Shown piece after piece: positions 1 through 9,550 of a DNA stretch of 64,000 bases (the stretch's first letter is position 1; each line of letters begins with the position of its first letter). Position numbers and translations under genes: made by a program. Below the pieces are notes generated by a model, which saw only the letters and a list, made by a program, of their open reading frames with translations, ran no database searches and was not told the DNA's origin. The DNA comes from Adhaeribacter swui (GTDB lineage: Bacteria > Bacteroidota > Bacteroidia > Cytophagales > Hymenobacteraceae), in contig NZ_CP055156.1 of assembly GCF_014217805.1 (NCBI RefSeq), forward strand, positions 4,594,585 through 4,658,584. The letters are read 5' to 3'.

Positions 1-1
1 A

Positions 2-121
2 TTTGTGCATGAACTATTTGTATTACAAGCGACAGGTTTTATTGAAGGCTTAAAAAGATTCCAAGTAAAAAGCCAGAAGATTTCCGATTTTCAATCCGTA
101 GTATGGGTAATCCTAATATAA
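2..121 (+). CDS. possible 3' end of a gene cut by the window edge
   Basis: An open frame enters from the left edge and stops with TAA at 119-121, giving about 39 residues. The segment contains ATGFIEGLKRFQ and no motif I recognise. It could be the C-terminus of a plus-strand protein or a chance open frame. The same strand holds no further coding sequence before the terminator at 302-341. Confidence 0.25.
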   Translation, partial: FVHELFVLQATGFIEGLKRFQVKSQKISDFQSVVWVILI

Positions 122-301
122 ACCAACATTTTCACTATGGCGCGGATTTACTTCCGTGACTTGTATTTAGGTAAGTGTCAGTTTCTTTCTATTTAAGTAA
201 TCATGGAAGAATTTAACTAATAGGCTGTCGATTAGATCCTTCCAGGATAACGTAAATGAGGCAGAATGGCTTATCTCGAACTCACGTTAATATAAACCAA
301 C
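122..301. repeat. intergenic stretch with a repeat arm and a 15-bp direct repeat
   Basis: No gene is visible here. The 15-mer TAATATAAACCAACA occurs at 114-128 and again at 288-302. The 20-mer at 271-290 (TTATCTCGAACTCACGTTAA) recurs in inverted orientation at 60817-60836, where it forms one end of a MITE-like element. The sequence before it (GATTAGATCCTTCCAGGATA) resembles the interior of that element. I read this as the decayed right part of the same repeat family. Confidence 0.45.
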
Positions 302-341
302 AAAAAAGCCGCTTTCCTTTAACGGAGAAAAGCGGCTTTTT
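302..341 (-). terminator. bidirectional Rho-independent terminator
   Basis: AAAAGCCGCTTT and AAAGCGGCTTTT form a GC-rich stem with A-tracts and T-tracts on its two sides. It lies 15 bases past the stop of the treY-malQ gene, so it most likely ends that minus-strand transcript. The symmetric A/T tracts would also work on the plus strand. Confidence 0.8.
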
Positions 342-355
342 AAAAATTTCTAATT

Positions 356-3300
356 CTAGGTTCGGTTATAGAGGTAAGTCCATTCTTTCAGGACGTTTTC
401 TGCTTCTTGGGTGAGCTGGCCGGGTAACAGGCGCCAGCCCCAGTTTCCTTCGCCCTGGCCAGGCGTATTCATGCGGCCTTGCTCGTCGATGCCCAGCAAA
501 TCCTGCAGGGGCAGAATGGCAGTTTTTGCCACTGAAGCATAAGCTAAACGGCTCATCACCCAGTACATATCATCTTCAGTCAGGTCGCGGCCCACATAGT
601 GTTCGATTTGCTGATGGTACTTGTGGCCTTCTTGGCGGTACCAGCCTAGCACGGTGTTGTTGTCGTGGGTGCCGGTGTAGGCAATAAAGTTACGGGCGTA
701 GTTGTGCGGAATGTAATCGTTCTGTGGCATTTCGTCGCCGAAAGCAAACTGCAGTATTTTCATGCCTGGCAAGTTAAAGTCGTCGCGTAATTTTAAAACC
801 AGGTCATTGATCTCGCCTAAGTCTTCGGCCACGAATGGCAAACTGCCTAATTCTTTTTCCATGTAGGTAAAGAAATCAGCGCCCGGGCCGGGTTGCCACA
901 CGCCATTGCGGGCGGTAGTTTCGCCGGCCGGTACTTCCCAGTAATCGGCAAAAGCCCGGAAATGATCCAGCCGAACCAGATCGTACAACTCCATGTTTTT
1001 GCGCAAGCGGCCTACCCACCAGTCGTAATCGCGTTCTTTTAAAACATCCCAACGAAATACAGGCATGCCCCACAACTGGCCATCGTCGCTGAAAGCATCG
1101 GGTGGAACCCCGGCTACGCCCGTCATGTTCCCTGCTTCATCCACGGCAAAAATTTCAGGATTACTCCACACATCTACGGAGTCGTAGGAAATGTAGAAAG
1201 GCATATCGCCGAACAGTTGGATGCCGCGGTTATTGCAATAGGTGCGCAGGCGTTTCCATTGTTTAGCGAAAATAAACTGTACCCATTTAATTTTGTCGAG
1301 TGTTTCCTGGTTTTGCTCCGTTAAATCGGCCAGGGCTTGCAGTTCGCGTTGCTTAAATTGCTCCGGCCACTGGAACCAGGCCGAACCACCATTTTGCGCT
1401 TTTAATACCATGTACAAGGCAAAATCATCGAGCCAGGCAGCTTCGGTGAGGCAATAATCCAGAAACTGCCGCTGCAAAGTCGGGAAATCATTATTTTTAA
1501 AATTTTGCCAGGCCAGGTCCAGAATTTCATCTTTTACGCGTTGTGCTTCCTGGTAATCTACCGACCCGGTTTGCGGTAAGTGGTATTGTTGCAGATCTAC
1601 ATCCGGGAGCAATCCTTCTTTCGCCAGCAACTCCGGACTAATCAGCAAAGGATTACCGGCTCTACTCGAAATAGAAGAATATGGCGAATAACCCTGACCT
1701 TGTTCAATAGGATTAAGCGGCAGCAACTGCCAGTATTTTTGCTTGCTTCGGTTCAGGACATTGGCAAAGTTACGCGCTTCAGGACCTAAATCACCAATAC
1801 CGAACGGCGACGGCAGCGAAGTAATATGCAGCAAAATACCAGCCCCACGTTCGTTAACGGCTTGTAATTTTAAAAGCGATACCGGCAACACGCTAAATAA
1901 ATCCTGCACCAGAAGTTCGTGGGCGTATTTACCCGAAGTCCGGAGCAACATGTTTTGCCAATCGGCGGGAGCATCTTTCGGCAATACAATTTTAGTGTCT
2001 TTCCAATCAATGGCAGATAAATCTACCGTTTCGCCGGAGCTGATGGCGGCTAAGTGCAATGGCACGGCTACTACGTACCAGGTGCGCAAATGCTGGCGGG
2101 CAAAGGCAAAAACGTGAGCCTTATATTCACCGGTTACTTCCAGAGGTATGTACTTGCCTTTGGCAAACAAATCGGCGTTGTTGCGACGCTCCAGCAACAA
2201 GTTGCGGGTAAGCCAGAGTTTCAGGCGGGCATCGTTGCGGTTTTGCCATAAATCGGTCCAGAGCGCTTCTTGTTTGTTCAGGTCGTACGCATCGAGTTCT
2301 TCGAGGTAGTTCAGGCGTTGCTCATAATCCACGGGCCGACGGTTGTCGGGATCAACGAGACTTAGATCCCACAACTCGGTTCCCTGGTACGTATCGGGAA
2401 TGCCGGGACAGGTAAATTTTAACAGTACCTGAGCCAGCGAGTTTACAATCCCGAAATCGGCTACTTTTTTAAAAAACGGCTCAAAACTCTGCCAGAAACC
2501 AGATTGCTTATCCAGCAAAGCCACCGCGAAATCTTTGGTAGCTTGTTCATAATCTTCAGCGGGTGTAGTCCAGTTGGAGTTAATTTTGGCTTCGCGTAAA
2601 GCTTTTTGTAAATATTCTTGTAAACGGTCCGCAAAGCTGGCTTCTTCTTCCGCCAGAATGGGGTAGGCACCCACTAAAGTCTGGAAGATAAAGTACGCAT
2701 CGTTTACATCGGGTTTATGTTCTTTAATTAAGTCCTGCGTCAGTTGTTGCCATTCCTGCACTTTCTGGAGCCATTCTTCGGGTAAATCGGTGAGCACGTT
2801 TAAGCGGGCGCGAACGTCTTCGCCGCGTTTAGTATCGTGGGTGGAGGTAGCGTTAATGGTTAAAGGCCAGTTCTTCTGCCGGTCCTGCATGCGCGCGTGA
2901 AACTCTTCCGGGGTGTGCCCAAAAGCTTCCGGGGAATCGCCTACTTCGTTGTGGCCCACGAAGCGGTTGTAGGTGTACATAAGCGTATCTTCCACGCCTT
3001 TCGCCATAAGCGGACCGCTAAACTGCATCCAGCGCTGGTAGAATTGCTGCGCCCGTTGGTTGTAAGCCTCATCGCCTTGTTGCGGCTTATTCAAAAGTAC
3101 CTTTTCCAGAATATCCACCGCCGGACTTAATTCGGATTTGCCTTTCCGGATGCGCTCAAAAACCTTACTCAATTCGGCGGCTTCTTCCTCGCTTAACGGG
3201 AATTGATTGCCGTAGAAACGGTACACCGGGCATTGCACCAGAAACTCGCCAATGACTTTTTTTAAAATTTCGGCATTTTTACCTTCTAAATCAGGATCAT

Positions 3301-4579
3301 CCTGCAGGTTTAAATCCCGGAATAACTGGTATAAGTTTTCCAGTTCGCCGGCCATGTGATGCTCCAGGATATAGGCTTTTTTCTCGTGAATTTGCTCCTG
3401 CACTTCGGCACCTTCACCTACCAACTGGTGGTAAAAATCGGTAAAAGCTTTTTCGCTGCTTTTCTGGGTAAACAAATTATTAACCAGCGATAAAAAGTCG
3501 TAACCGGTGTTACCCTGGATGGGCCAGTTTTTTGGAATGTCTTCGCCGGGTTCCAGAATTTTCTCCACGATCAGGTAGGTTTCTTCGCCGGTAGATTGCC
3601 GCAGTTGCTCTAAATACCCGGTAGGGTCGTACAGGCCGTCGATGTGGTCGATGCGTAAACCCTGGAAAATACCTTCTTCGCGTAAAGCCTGAATGTACTG
3701 GTGATACGTCTGGAAAACTTCCGGATCCTGAATGTTTAAACAGATAAGCCCGTTTACCGTGAAAAAACGGCGGTAGTTAATGTGCTGGTCCGTTTCCTGC
3801 CAATGGCATAAACGGTAGGCTTGCTCATCGGCAATTTGGGCCAGTTTTTCCGGGTTATTATTGATTTCGGCCAGCGATTTTTCCACCGAAGCTTTTACTG
3901 CTTCGTTTTTCATGAGCCCGGCCAGTTGTTGCTGAAAATCCGAAAACGCCGCCGTATAAGCCGTTGCATCTTCGGTTTGATGCAGTTGTTCTACCGTGGC
4001 CAAAACTTGCTGAATGGCCTGTGTAGGTTCGCCGGAAGTTAATATGGTTTCGTAGGAATGGTAGCCCAGCGGGTAAGCGCTGTCGTAGTACTGCAACACA
4101 AAACGTTGTTGCTCTTCGGAGTAGGCTACTTTTAATTCTTTGTTCTGAATCACTTGTTCCAGCGGTGCGCCTAAAAAAGGCACCATCAGGCGGCCTTTCA
4201 TGGTGTCGCTGTTCTGGGTAATATCAAAGAACTTGGCGTAAGCCGATTGGGGGCCTTTTTCCAGCACGTCCATGAGCCAAGGGTTATGCGAGTGAAAAGC
4301 CATGTGGTTCGGCACAATGTCTTGCAGCCAACTGATTCCTTGTTCTTTTAAATTTTTGCTTAAGGTCCGGAGTTGCTCTTCGGTGCCGATCTCCGGATTA
4401 ACGTGGTACGGATTTACGCCATCGTAGCCATGCGTACTGCCGGGTGTCGCTTCCAGAACCGGGGAAGCGTAAATGGTGCTTACCCCCAGTTTCTGCAGGT
4501 ACGAAATAATACCTTCAAAATCGGCAAAAGTAAATTCTTTATGAAATTGTAGTCGGTAAGTAGCTACAGGATTATGCAT
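356..4579 (-). CDS. treY-malQ: TreY-MalQ fusion: maltooligosyltrehalose synthase / 4-alpha-glucanotransferase
   Basis: The 1407-residue protein joins two GH enzymes. Residues 1 to about 905 are TreY (GH13), which isomerises the reducing-end alpha-1,4 bond of maltodextrins to alpha-1,1. It has VPNH near 89, nucleophile D311 in RIDHIDG, acid/base E339 in LIVEK, and a THDTKRGED motif. Residues about 911-1407 are MalQ (GH77), starting GAGILLHITSLPSPFG, with D1205 in RLDHFR, E1252 in AEDLG and D1306 in THDNN; this half transfers glucan chains between maltodextrins. Each half has roughly full-family length, so both are probably active. No signal peptide, so cytoplasmic. It is followed by a terminator and preceded by TreZ and GlgX on the same strand. 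Bifunctional TreY/MalQ proteins are known, but the order I recall is MalQ first; here TreY leads. Confidence 0.95.
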   Translation of the reverse strand: MHNPVATYRLQFHKEFTFADFEGIISYLQKLGVSTIYASPVLEATPGSTHGYDGVNPYHVNPEIGTEEQLRTLSKNLKEQGISWLQDIVPNHMAFHSHNPWLMDVLEKGPQSAYAKFFDITQNSDTMKGRLMVPFLGAPLEQVIQNKELKVAYSEEQQRFVLQYYDSAYPLGYHSYETILTSGEPTQAIQQVLATVEQLHQTEDATAYTAAFSDFQQQLAGLMKNEAVKASVEKSLAEINNNPEKLAQIADEQAYRLCHWQETDQHINYRRFFTVNGLICLNIQDPEVFQTYHQYIQALREEGIFQGLRIDHIDGLYDPTGYLEQLRQSTGEETYLIVEKILEPGEDIPKNWPIQGNTGYDFLSLVNNLFTQKSSEKAFTDFYHQLVGEGAEVQEQIHEKKAYILEHHMAGELENLYQLFRDLNLQDDPDLEGKNAEILKKVIGEFLVQCPVYRFYGNQFPLSEEEAAELSKVFERIRKGKSELSPAVDILEKVLLNKPQQGDEAYNQRAQQFYQRWMQFSGPLMAKGVEDTLMYTYNRFVGHNEVGDSPEAFGHTPEEFHARMQDRQKNWPLTINATSTHDTKRGEDVRARLNVLTDLPEEWLQKVQEWQQLTQDLIKEHKPDVNDAYFIFQTLVGAYPILAEEEASFADRLQEYLQKALREAKINSNWTTPAEDYEQATKDFAVALLDKQSGFWQSFEPFFKKVADFGIVNSLAQVLLKFTCPGIPDTYQGTELWDLSLVDPDNRRPVDYEQRLNYLEELDAYDLNKQEALWTDLWQNRNDARLKLWLTRNLLLERRNNADLFAKGKYIPLEVTGEYKAHVFAFARQHLRTWYVVAVPLHLAAISSGETVDLSAIDWKDTKIVLPKDAPADWQNMLLRTSGKYAHELLVQDLFSVLPVSLLKLQAVNERGAGILLHITSLPSPFGIGDLGPEARNFANVLNRSKQKYWQLLPLNPIEQGQGYSPYSSISSRAGNPLLISPELLAKEGLLPDVDLQQYHLPQTGSVDYQEAQRVKDEILDLAWQNFKNNDFPTLQRQFLDYCLTEAAWLDDFALYMVLKAQNGGSAWFQWPEQFKQRELQALADLTEQNQETLDKIKWVQFIFAKQWKRLRTYCNNRGIQLFGDMPFYISYDSVDVWSNPEIFAVDEAGNMTGVAGVPPDAFSDDGQLWGMPVFRWDVLKERDYDWWVGRLRKNMELYDLVRLDHFRAFADYWEVPAGETTARNGVWQPGPGADFFTYMEKELGSLPFVAEDLGEINDLVLKLRDDFNLPGMKILQFAFGDEMPQNDYIPHNYARNFIAYTGTHDNNTVLGWYRQEGHKYHQQIEHYVGRDLTEDDMYWVMSRLAYASVAKTAILPLQDLLGIDEQGRMNTPGQGEGNWGWRLLPGQLTQEAENVLKEWTYLYNRT

Positions 4580-4593
4580 TTTTTTAAAATTTT

Positions 4594-4641
4594 ACCCCTC
4601 CGCCTGCGGCACCTCCCCTAAAGACAGGGGAGGAGATGCGG
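4594..4641. repeat. 48-bp palindromic repeat, copy 1
   Basis: First of three copies (others at 4799-4847 inverted, and 29611-29658). The core is a hairpin, CCTCCCCT/AGGGGAGG, around the loop AAAGAC, preceded by CCGCCTGCGGCACC and followed by AGATGCGG. In the other copies the stem is CCTTCCCT/AGGGAAGG, so both arms changed together, which points to a selected or recently copied hairpin. It lies in the treZ/treY-malQ gap, facing copy 2. Confidence 0.75.
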
Positions 4642-4798
4642 CTTTTGGCGTTGAGAATAGTTGATTACTAATATGATATTTGTTTTATATGAGAATTGAC
4701 TTTGGGTAATTAGTCAACTAAATGCTATTGTGTGCTGAATCAAATTTTAAAAATTTTCTAACGCTTAAATAAGCATTACCTCTAATTTGCTCCAGTAA

Positions 4799-4847
4799 CC
4801 GCATCTCCTTCCCTGTTTTTAGGGAAGGTGCCGTAGGCGGAAGGGTC
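4799..4847. repeat. 48-bp palindromic repeat, copy 2 (inverted)
   Basis: Inverted relative to copy 1, about 160 bases away. It runs up to and slightly into the stop codon of treZ (4846-4848). The hairpin CCTTCCCT/AGGGAAGG sits around a GTTTTT loop. The two facing copies could pair with each other in a treZ-treY transcript. Confidence 0.75.
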
Positions 4848-6684
4848 AACTGTTCTGATAAATCACCAGCGACTCGGGTTGTAGATTAACGGGAATTCCG
4901 CTGGAGATGGCATCTGGGGCGGCGGCTTGTCCGTTCCATTCCAGACTGGCCGAATCAAACAGTTTTTGCCAGTTATCGGCGTAGGTTGGGAGCGTAACCG
5001 GTTGTACCTCCTGCGTAAAATTCATGATACATAACACGTGCTGATTCTCGTGCCAGCGGTGCAGCAGCAAGGTTTTGGTTTCTTCGTTGCTCACCACATC
5101 CAGGTTTTGGCGGTTTAAATTTTTTAAAGCCGGCGTATTTTGTCGCAACTGAATCAATGCCTGGTAGTACCGCAGCATGGTTTGGTGCGGTTCCTGGTTC
5201 AGGATCTCCCATTGCAGCTTCGACTGAGTAAACGTTTCTTCGGATTGCGGATCGGGCGCTTCGCCGAGGGCGTGAAAAGCCGCGAATTCAGCTTTGCGGC
5301 CTTTGCGTACGGCTTCCACTAAATCCGGATCGGTGTGGCTCACGAAGTACAGAAACGGGTGCGGCTCCGCAAATTCTTCACCCATAAACAACATCGGCAA
5401 AAACGGACTCACCAACACGGCACCCGCCATAAGCTTCTGCATTTCCAAACTCACCAATTGGCTGGTACGTTCGCCCAACATGCGGTTGCCCACCTGGTCG
5501 TGGTTTTGCGAGAACACAATAAACTGCTGACCCGGGTTGTTCTGAGCTTTTAAACCAAACTTTTTAAAACGGTGGGGCGAATACTGGCCATCGTAAACGT
5601 AGGCGTCCTGGTAGGATTTGGCTAAATGACTAATGCTGGTAAAATCAGAATAATAGCCGGTACGTTCGCCGGTGGCAGTTACCCGCAAAGCATGGTGAAA
5701 CTCATCAATCCATTGGGCATCCATCCCAAAGCCTTGTTCTTCCAGGGGGTTAATGAATTTAGGATCGTTTAAATCCAGCTCTACAATTAAGTGGTGCGTG
5801 CGGCCGGTTTCTTTCATGAGCTGGTTTACGTGCATTTTAATTTCGCGCAGAATATGTACCGCACTGAAATCTTTAATGGCGTGCACCGCATCTAGGCGTA
5901 AGGCATCCACGTGAAAATCACGGAACCACATCAGCACGTTCTCGGCGAAATATTGCCGCACGCCGTCGCACCAGGCATCATCAAAGTTAATAGCGTTGCC
6001 CCAAGGTGTATTGTATTTATCGGTAAAGTACGGGCCATAAGCGCCCAGGTAATTGCCCTCCGGACCCATGTGGTTATATACTACATCCAGCACCACGGCA
6101 ATACCTTTCTGGTGGCAAAGATCTACCAGGGTTTGTAAACCGCAGGCACCGCCGTAGGAATTTTGTACCGCATACGGAAAAACGCCATCGTAGCCCCAGT
6201 TACGCGAACCCGGGAATTGCGCAATTGGCATAATTTCAATGGCATTAACTCCCAGCGATTTCAGGTAATCCAGTTTTTCGGCTATTCCGGCAAAAGTACC
6301 TTCTGGGCTGAAAGTGCCGGTGTGCAGTTCGTATAAAATATAATCCGCTAAGGGCAGGTTGTTCCAGTTGCTATCCGTCCAGTTAAAATCCGAAATATTT
6401 ATAGCTTCGGAATTGCCGTGTACGCCGTCGAGTTGCGATAAAGAAGCAGGGTCCGGAAACTCTTGCTCGTTGTTCAGGACAAATTTATATTGGTCGCCGG
6501 GTTGTAACTCTGTAGTGGTAAGTTGCCAGTAACCAAATTCTTGTTTTTTTAACGGTATTTTATTTTTACCTGCCACCCGGATGTCGGCGCTTTCTAAAAG
6601 CGGTGCCCACAGCACTACGGAAGCTTCGCCGGTAGGAGTAAAGTTAACGCCCAATGAGCGTTTATTGGTAGATATTGCGTTCAT
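4846..6684 (-). CDS. treZ: malto-oligosyltrehalose trehalohydrolase
   Basis: The 612-residue GH13 enzyme hydrolyses maltooligosyltrehalose to release trehalose, acting right after TreY. An N-terminal beta-sandwich (about 1-100, with FTPTGEASVVLWAP) precedes the TIM barrel. Visible motifs are DVVYNHMGPEGN, nucleophile D265 in LRLDAVHAI, acid/base E302 in IVELD, and FSQNHDQVGNR. No signal peptide. Length matches TreZ. It lies between glgX and treY-malQ on the same strand with gaps of 130 and about 265 bases, so the three may be co-transcribed or separately promoted. Start at the ATG in ATTGCGTTCAT read on the minus strand. Confidence 0.95.
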   Translation of the reverse strand: MNAISTNKRSLGVNFTPTGEASVVLWAPLLESADIRVAGKNKIPLKKQEFGYWQLTTTELQPGDQYKFVLNNEQEFPDPASLSQLDGVHGNSEAINISDFNWTDSNWNNLPLADYILYELHTGTFSPEGTFAGIAEKLDYLKSLGVNAIEIMPIAQFPGSRNWGYDGVFPYAVQNSYGGACGLQTLVDLCHQKGIAVVLDVVYNHMGPEGNYLGAYGPYFTDKYNTPWGNAINFDDAWCDGVRQYFAENVLMWFRDFHVDALRLDAVHAIKDFSAVHILREIKMHVNQLMKETGRTHHLIVELDLNDPKFINPLEEQGFGMDAQWIDEFHHALRVTATGERTGYYSDFTSISHLAKSYQDAYVYDGQYSPHRFKKFGLKAQNNPGQQFIVFSQNHDQVGNRMLGERTSQLVSLEMQKLMAGAVLVSPFLPMLFMGEEFAEPHPFLYFVSHTDPDLVEAVRKGRKAEFAAFHALGEAPDPQSEETFTQSKLQWEILNQEPHQTMLRYYQALIQLRQNTPALKNLNRQNLDVVSNEETKTLLLHRWHENQHVLCIMNFTQEVQPVTLPTYADNWQKLFDSASLEWNGQAAAPDAISSGIPVNLQPESLVIYQNS

Positions 6685-6814
6685 TTTATGGATAGTTCCT
6701 AGTCCATAGTCGACGGACCATGGACTACATATAACTGATTAGAGTAAATATTTAAAATTTTAAATTTTTGAGCCAGGTACCCCTTGATGTATTCTGTGAA
6801 CCATCAACTATGGA

Positions 6815-8959
6815 CTAAATAATCGGATGTTGTAACAACACGATGGCACGTGAATCAACATGAACCAAGTCTTCGTCTTTATATACGTCGGTAGGTTCAT
6901 CTACCTGATTTAAGCTGGTGTCCAGAATTTTGGTCCATTTATCGCCGTATTTTTTAATCGGTAACTTAAAGTCCAGGGGAATATCGGAGGCGTTAAAAAT
7001 AATGTAGAACGAATCGTCGAAAACGTGTTCGCCTTTAGGCCCTTTGGAGTGCAAACCAACCCCGCTAAAGTAAACGGCTAATGATTTAGCAAAATCCTGG
7101 TTCCAATGATCTTCGTTCATTTCAGAACCATCGGGTAAAAACCAGGCAATATCTTCCACGCCTATACCTTTAATAGGCTGGCCCTGGAACCAACGGCGCC
7201 GCCGGAAAATCGGGTGGTTTTTGCGCAGGTGAATCAGCTTGCGGGTAAAGTTGAGTAATTCCACGTCGGCTTTGTCCCAGTTGAGCCACGAAATTTCGTT
7301 ATCCTGGCAATACGCGTTGTTGTTCCCGTTTTGCGTACGGCTAATTTCATCGCCGGCTACCAGCATGGGTACCCCTTGCGATAAAAACAAAGTTGTTAAA
7401 AAGTTGCGTTTTTGCCGGTTGCGGAGCGTGTTTACCCACTCATCATCCGTTGGTCCTTCCACGCCGCAATTCCAGGAACGGTTATGATCTTCGCCGTCGT
7501 TGTTGTTTTCGCCGTTGGCCATGTTGTGTTTCTCGTTATAAGAAACCAGGTCGTTCAGGGTAAAACCGTCGTGGGCCGTAATAAAGTTAATGCTGGCGGT
7601 AGGCCGGCGGTAATCGTCGAGGTATAAATCGGAGCTGCCGGTTAAACGGTTGGCAAATTCGGGCAACATGGCTTTTTCGCCGCGCCAGAAATCGCGCATG
7701 CAGTCGCGGTACTTGCCGTTCCACTCGGTCCAGCCCGGCGGGAATTTACCTACCTGGTAGCCGCCTTCGCCAATATCCCAGGGTTCGGCAATTAATTTCA
7801 CTTGGGAAATAACTGGGTCCTGGTGAATAATATCAAAGAAAGAACCCAGGCGGTCTACGTCGTGCAGCTCCCGGGCCAACGCCGAAGCCAAATCAAACCG
7901 GAAACCATCTACGTGCATTTCGGTAATCCAATACCGCAGACTGTCCATAATTAAACGGAGCACACTGGGTAGCATGGCGTTTAAGGTATTACCCGTGCCG
8001 GTATAATCCATGTAATACCGTTTATCTTCCTGGATTAAACGGTAATACGCCGCATTGTCTATCCCCCGGAACGATAAAGTTGGCCCTAAGTGGTTGCCTT
8101 CGGCGGTATGGTTGTAAACCACATCCAGAATAACCTCGATGCCGGCTTTGTGGAACTCCTTCACCATATTTTTAAATTCGGAGACCTGCTCGCCCAAGGT
8201 GCCGCTGCTGGAGTAGCGCACATCCGGTGCAAAAAAGCCGATGGTATTGTAGCCCCAGTAGTTCGATAAGCCTTTGTCCTGTAAAATACTGTCGTTCACG
8301 AAATGGTGAACCGGCATTAACTCAATGGCCGTAATGCCTAGGGATGTTAGATATTGAATGGTTACCGGGTGCACCAGCGCTGCGTACGTACCCCGGATTT
8401 CTTCGGGAATGGCCGGGTGCATCATGGTAAAACCCTTTACGTGGGTTTCGTAGATAATCGATTTATGGTACGGAGTACGCGGAGGCGCATCGCCGTCCCA
8501 GTTAAAAGCCGGATCAATTACTACCGACTTGGGAATATAGGCGGCGTTGTCCTGATCGTTAAAACTTAAATCGCGGTTTTCCTGATCTTCGGCGTGTAAA
8601 TCGTAACCAAACATGGCGTCGTGCCACTGAATGGTACCCGAAATGGCTTTGGCGTACGGATCAATCAAAACTTTATTCGGATTAAAACGGTGGCCATTCA
8701 TCGGGTCGAAAGGACCGTGTACCCGGTAACCATACAACTGGCCCGGTTTAGCCCAGGGCAGATACGCGTGCCACACCTGGTGGGTGCGTTCGGCAATTAA
8801 AATAATTAAACTTTCCGACGGATCGGTATCGTTATCGAATAAGCATAGTTCCACGCCGGTGGCGTTTTCGGCGTACAGGGCAAAATTAACCCCTTCCCCG
8901 TCCCAGGTAGCACCTAAAGGATACGGTTTTCCGGGATACACAACAGGATTTTTAATCAT
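6815..8959 (-). CDS. glgX: glycogen debranching enzyme GlgX (TreX type)
   Basis: The 714-residue protein is an isoamylase-type GH13 enzyme that cuts alpha-1,6 branches of glycogen or limit dextrin. An N-terminal CBM48-like domain (PYPLGATWDGEGVNFALYA) leads into the barrel. Catalytic motifs are DVVYNHTAEGN, nucleophile D356 in FRFDLASAL, acid/base E392 in IAEPWDIG, and TAHDGFTLNDL. It heads the trehalose block: linear chains it releases feed TreY then TreZ, as in TreX-TreY-TreZ gene clusters. No glycogen synthase or branching enzyme lies in the window. The 130-bp gap to treZ contains three copies of ATGGACTA or its complement, with no clear function. Confidence 0.95.
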   Translation of the reverse strand: MIKNPVVYPGKPYPLGATWDGEGVNFALYAENATGVELCLFDNDTDPSESLIILIAERTHQVWHAYLPWAKPGQLYGYRVHGPFDPMNGHRFNPNKVLIDPYAKAISGTIQWHDAMFGYDLHAEDQENRDLSFNDQDNAAYIPKSVVIDPAFNWDGDAPPRTPYHKSIIYETHVKGFTMMHPAIPEEIRGTYAALVHPVTIQYLTSLGITAIELMPVHHFVNDSILQDKGLSNYWGYNTIGFFAPDVRYSSSGTLGEQVSEFKNMVKEFHKAGIEVILDVVYNHTAEGNHLGPTLSFRGIDNAAYYRLIQEDKRYYMDYTGTGNTLNAMLPSVLRLIMDSLRYWITEMHVDGFRFDLASALARELHDVDRLGSFFDIIHQDPVISQVKLIAEPWDIGEGGYQVGKFPPGWTEWNGKYRDCMRDFWRGEKAMLPEFANRLTGSSDLYLDDYRRPTASINFITAHDGFTLNDLVSYNEKHNMANGENNNDGEDHNRSWNCGVEGPTDDEWVNTLRNRQKRNFLTTLFLSQGVPMLVAGDEISRTQNGNNNAYCQDNEISWLNWDKADVELLNFTRKLIHLRKNHPIFRRRRWFQGQPIKGIGVEDIAWFLPDGSEMNEDHWNQDFAKSLAVYFSGVGLHSKGPKGEHVFDDSFYIIFNASDIPLDFKLPIKKYGDKWTKILDTSLNQVDEPTDVYKDEDLVHVDSRAIVLLQHPII

Positions 8960-9550
8960 AAATGGTTAGTACAAATAAGTATATCGGCTTTGGTTTAGAT
9001 GAACAAATTAGACCTTGGAAAGCGTGTACGTATAAAATTGTAAAATGGTCAAACTGTCCGGTAACCGGCGTATCTCTATAAAGTTTTAGCACTTCAGGAT
9101 CAAGAGAATACACCCAAAACTTACTAAAAAATAGTATTGGCGTTAAAATACGTCTTGTACGTAAAATATAATCCGGCAACGGCAAAGCTTAGCGAAAGCG
9201 GTGAAATTCCGTATTTAATGAGCCGTTTTCAGGAACATTGCGTATTTATACGGCTTTAACTTTATACCTTACAACAGGTAGGAGCTAGCTTGATTAAGGC
9301 TTTTCATTTAAATTTTAAAAAATGAGCGGGCTGCAAACCGGAGCACAAGCGTCTTAACCAATCATTGATTCTTAATAAACAAAAACTGCGGCTAACTTAA
9401 AATATTTAAAAATTAAGAGTAAACCAGCGCGGTACTGGGTAAAATGACTTAGCAAAACTTTTAACCCATCTTGGAAGTAAAGAAAGCAGTACCCATTTTT
9501 TGGAAAACAAACAAAAGAAACAAGGCAGAATAGTTTAATTGAGCGCATGC
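8960..9550. other. 590-bp gap between divergent glgX and NDH-2 genes
   Basis: This should hold the promoters of both divergent genes. A minus-strand open frame overlapping the glgX start (8952-9185) has no recognisable features and is not called. I see no repeat or clean promoter match. Confidence 0.4.

Noticed and set aside
114-302. 15-bp direct repeat as a target-site duplication
   Set aside because: Fifteen bases is long for a MITE duplication, and the left end of the enclosed sequence does not match the element's terminus.
8952-9185. Minus-strand 77-codon open frame overlapping the glgX start
   Set aside because: No family resemblance and it overlaps a confident gene.
9539-9550. TTG start for the NDH-2 gene
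   Set aside because: An ATG lies four codons downstream and leaves the FAD motif at the usual distance.
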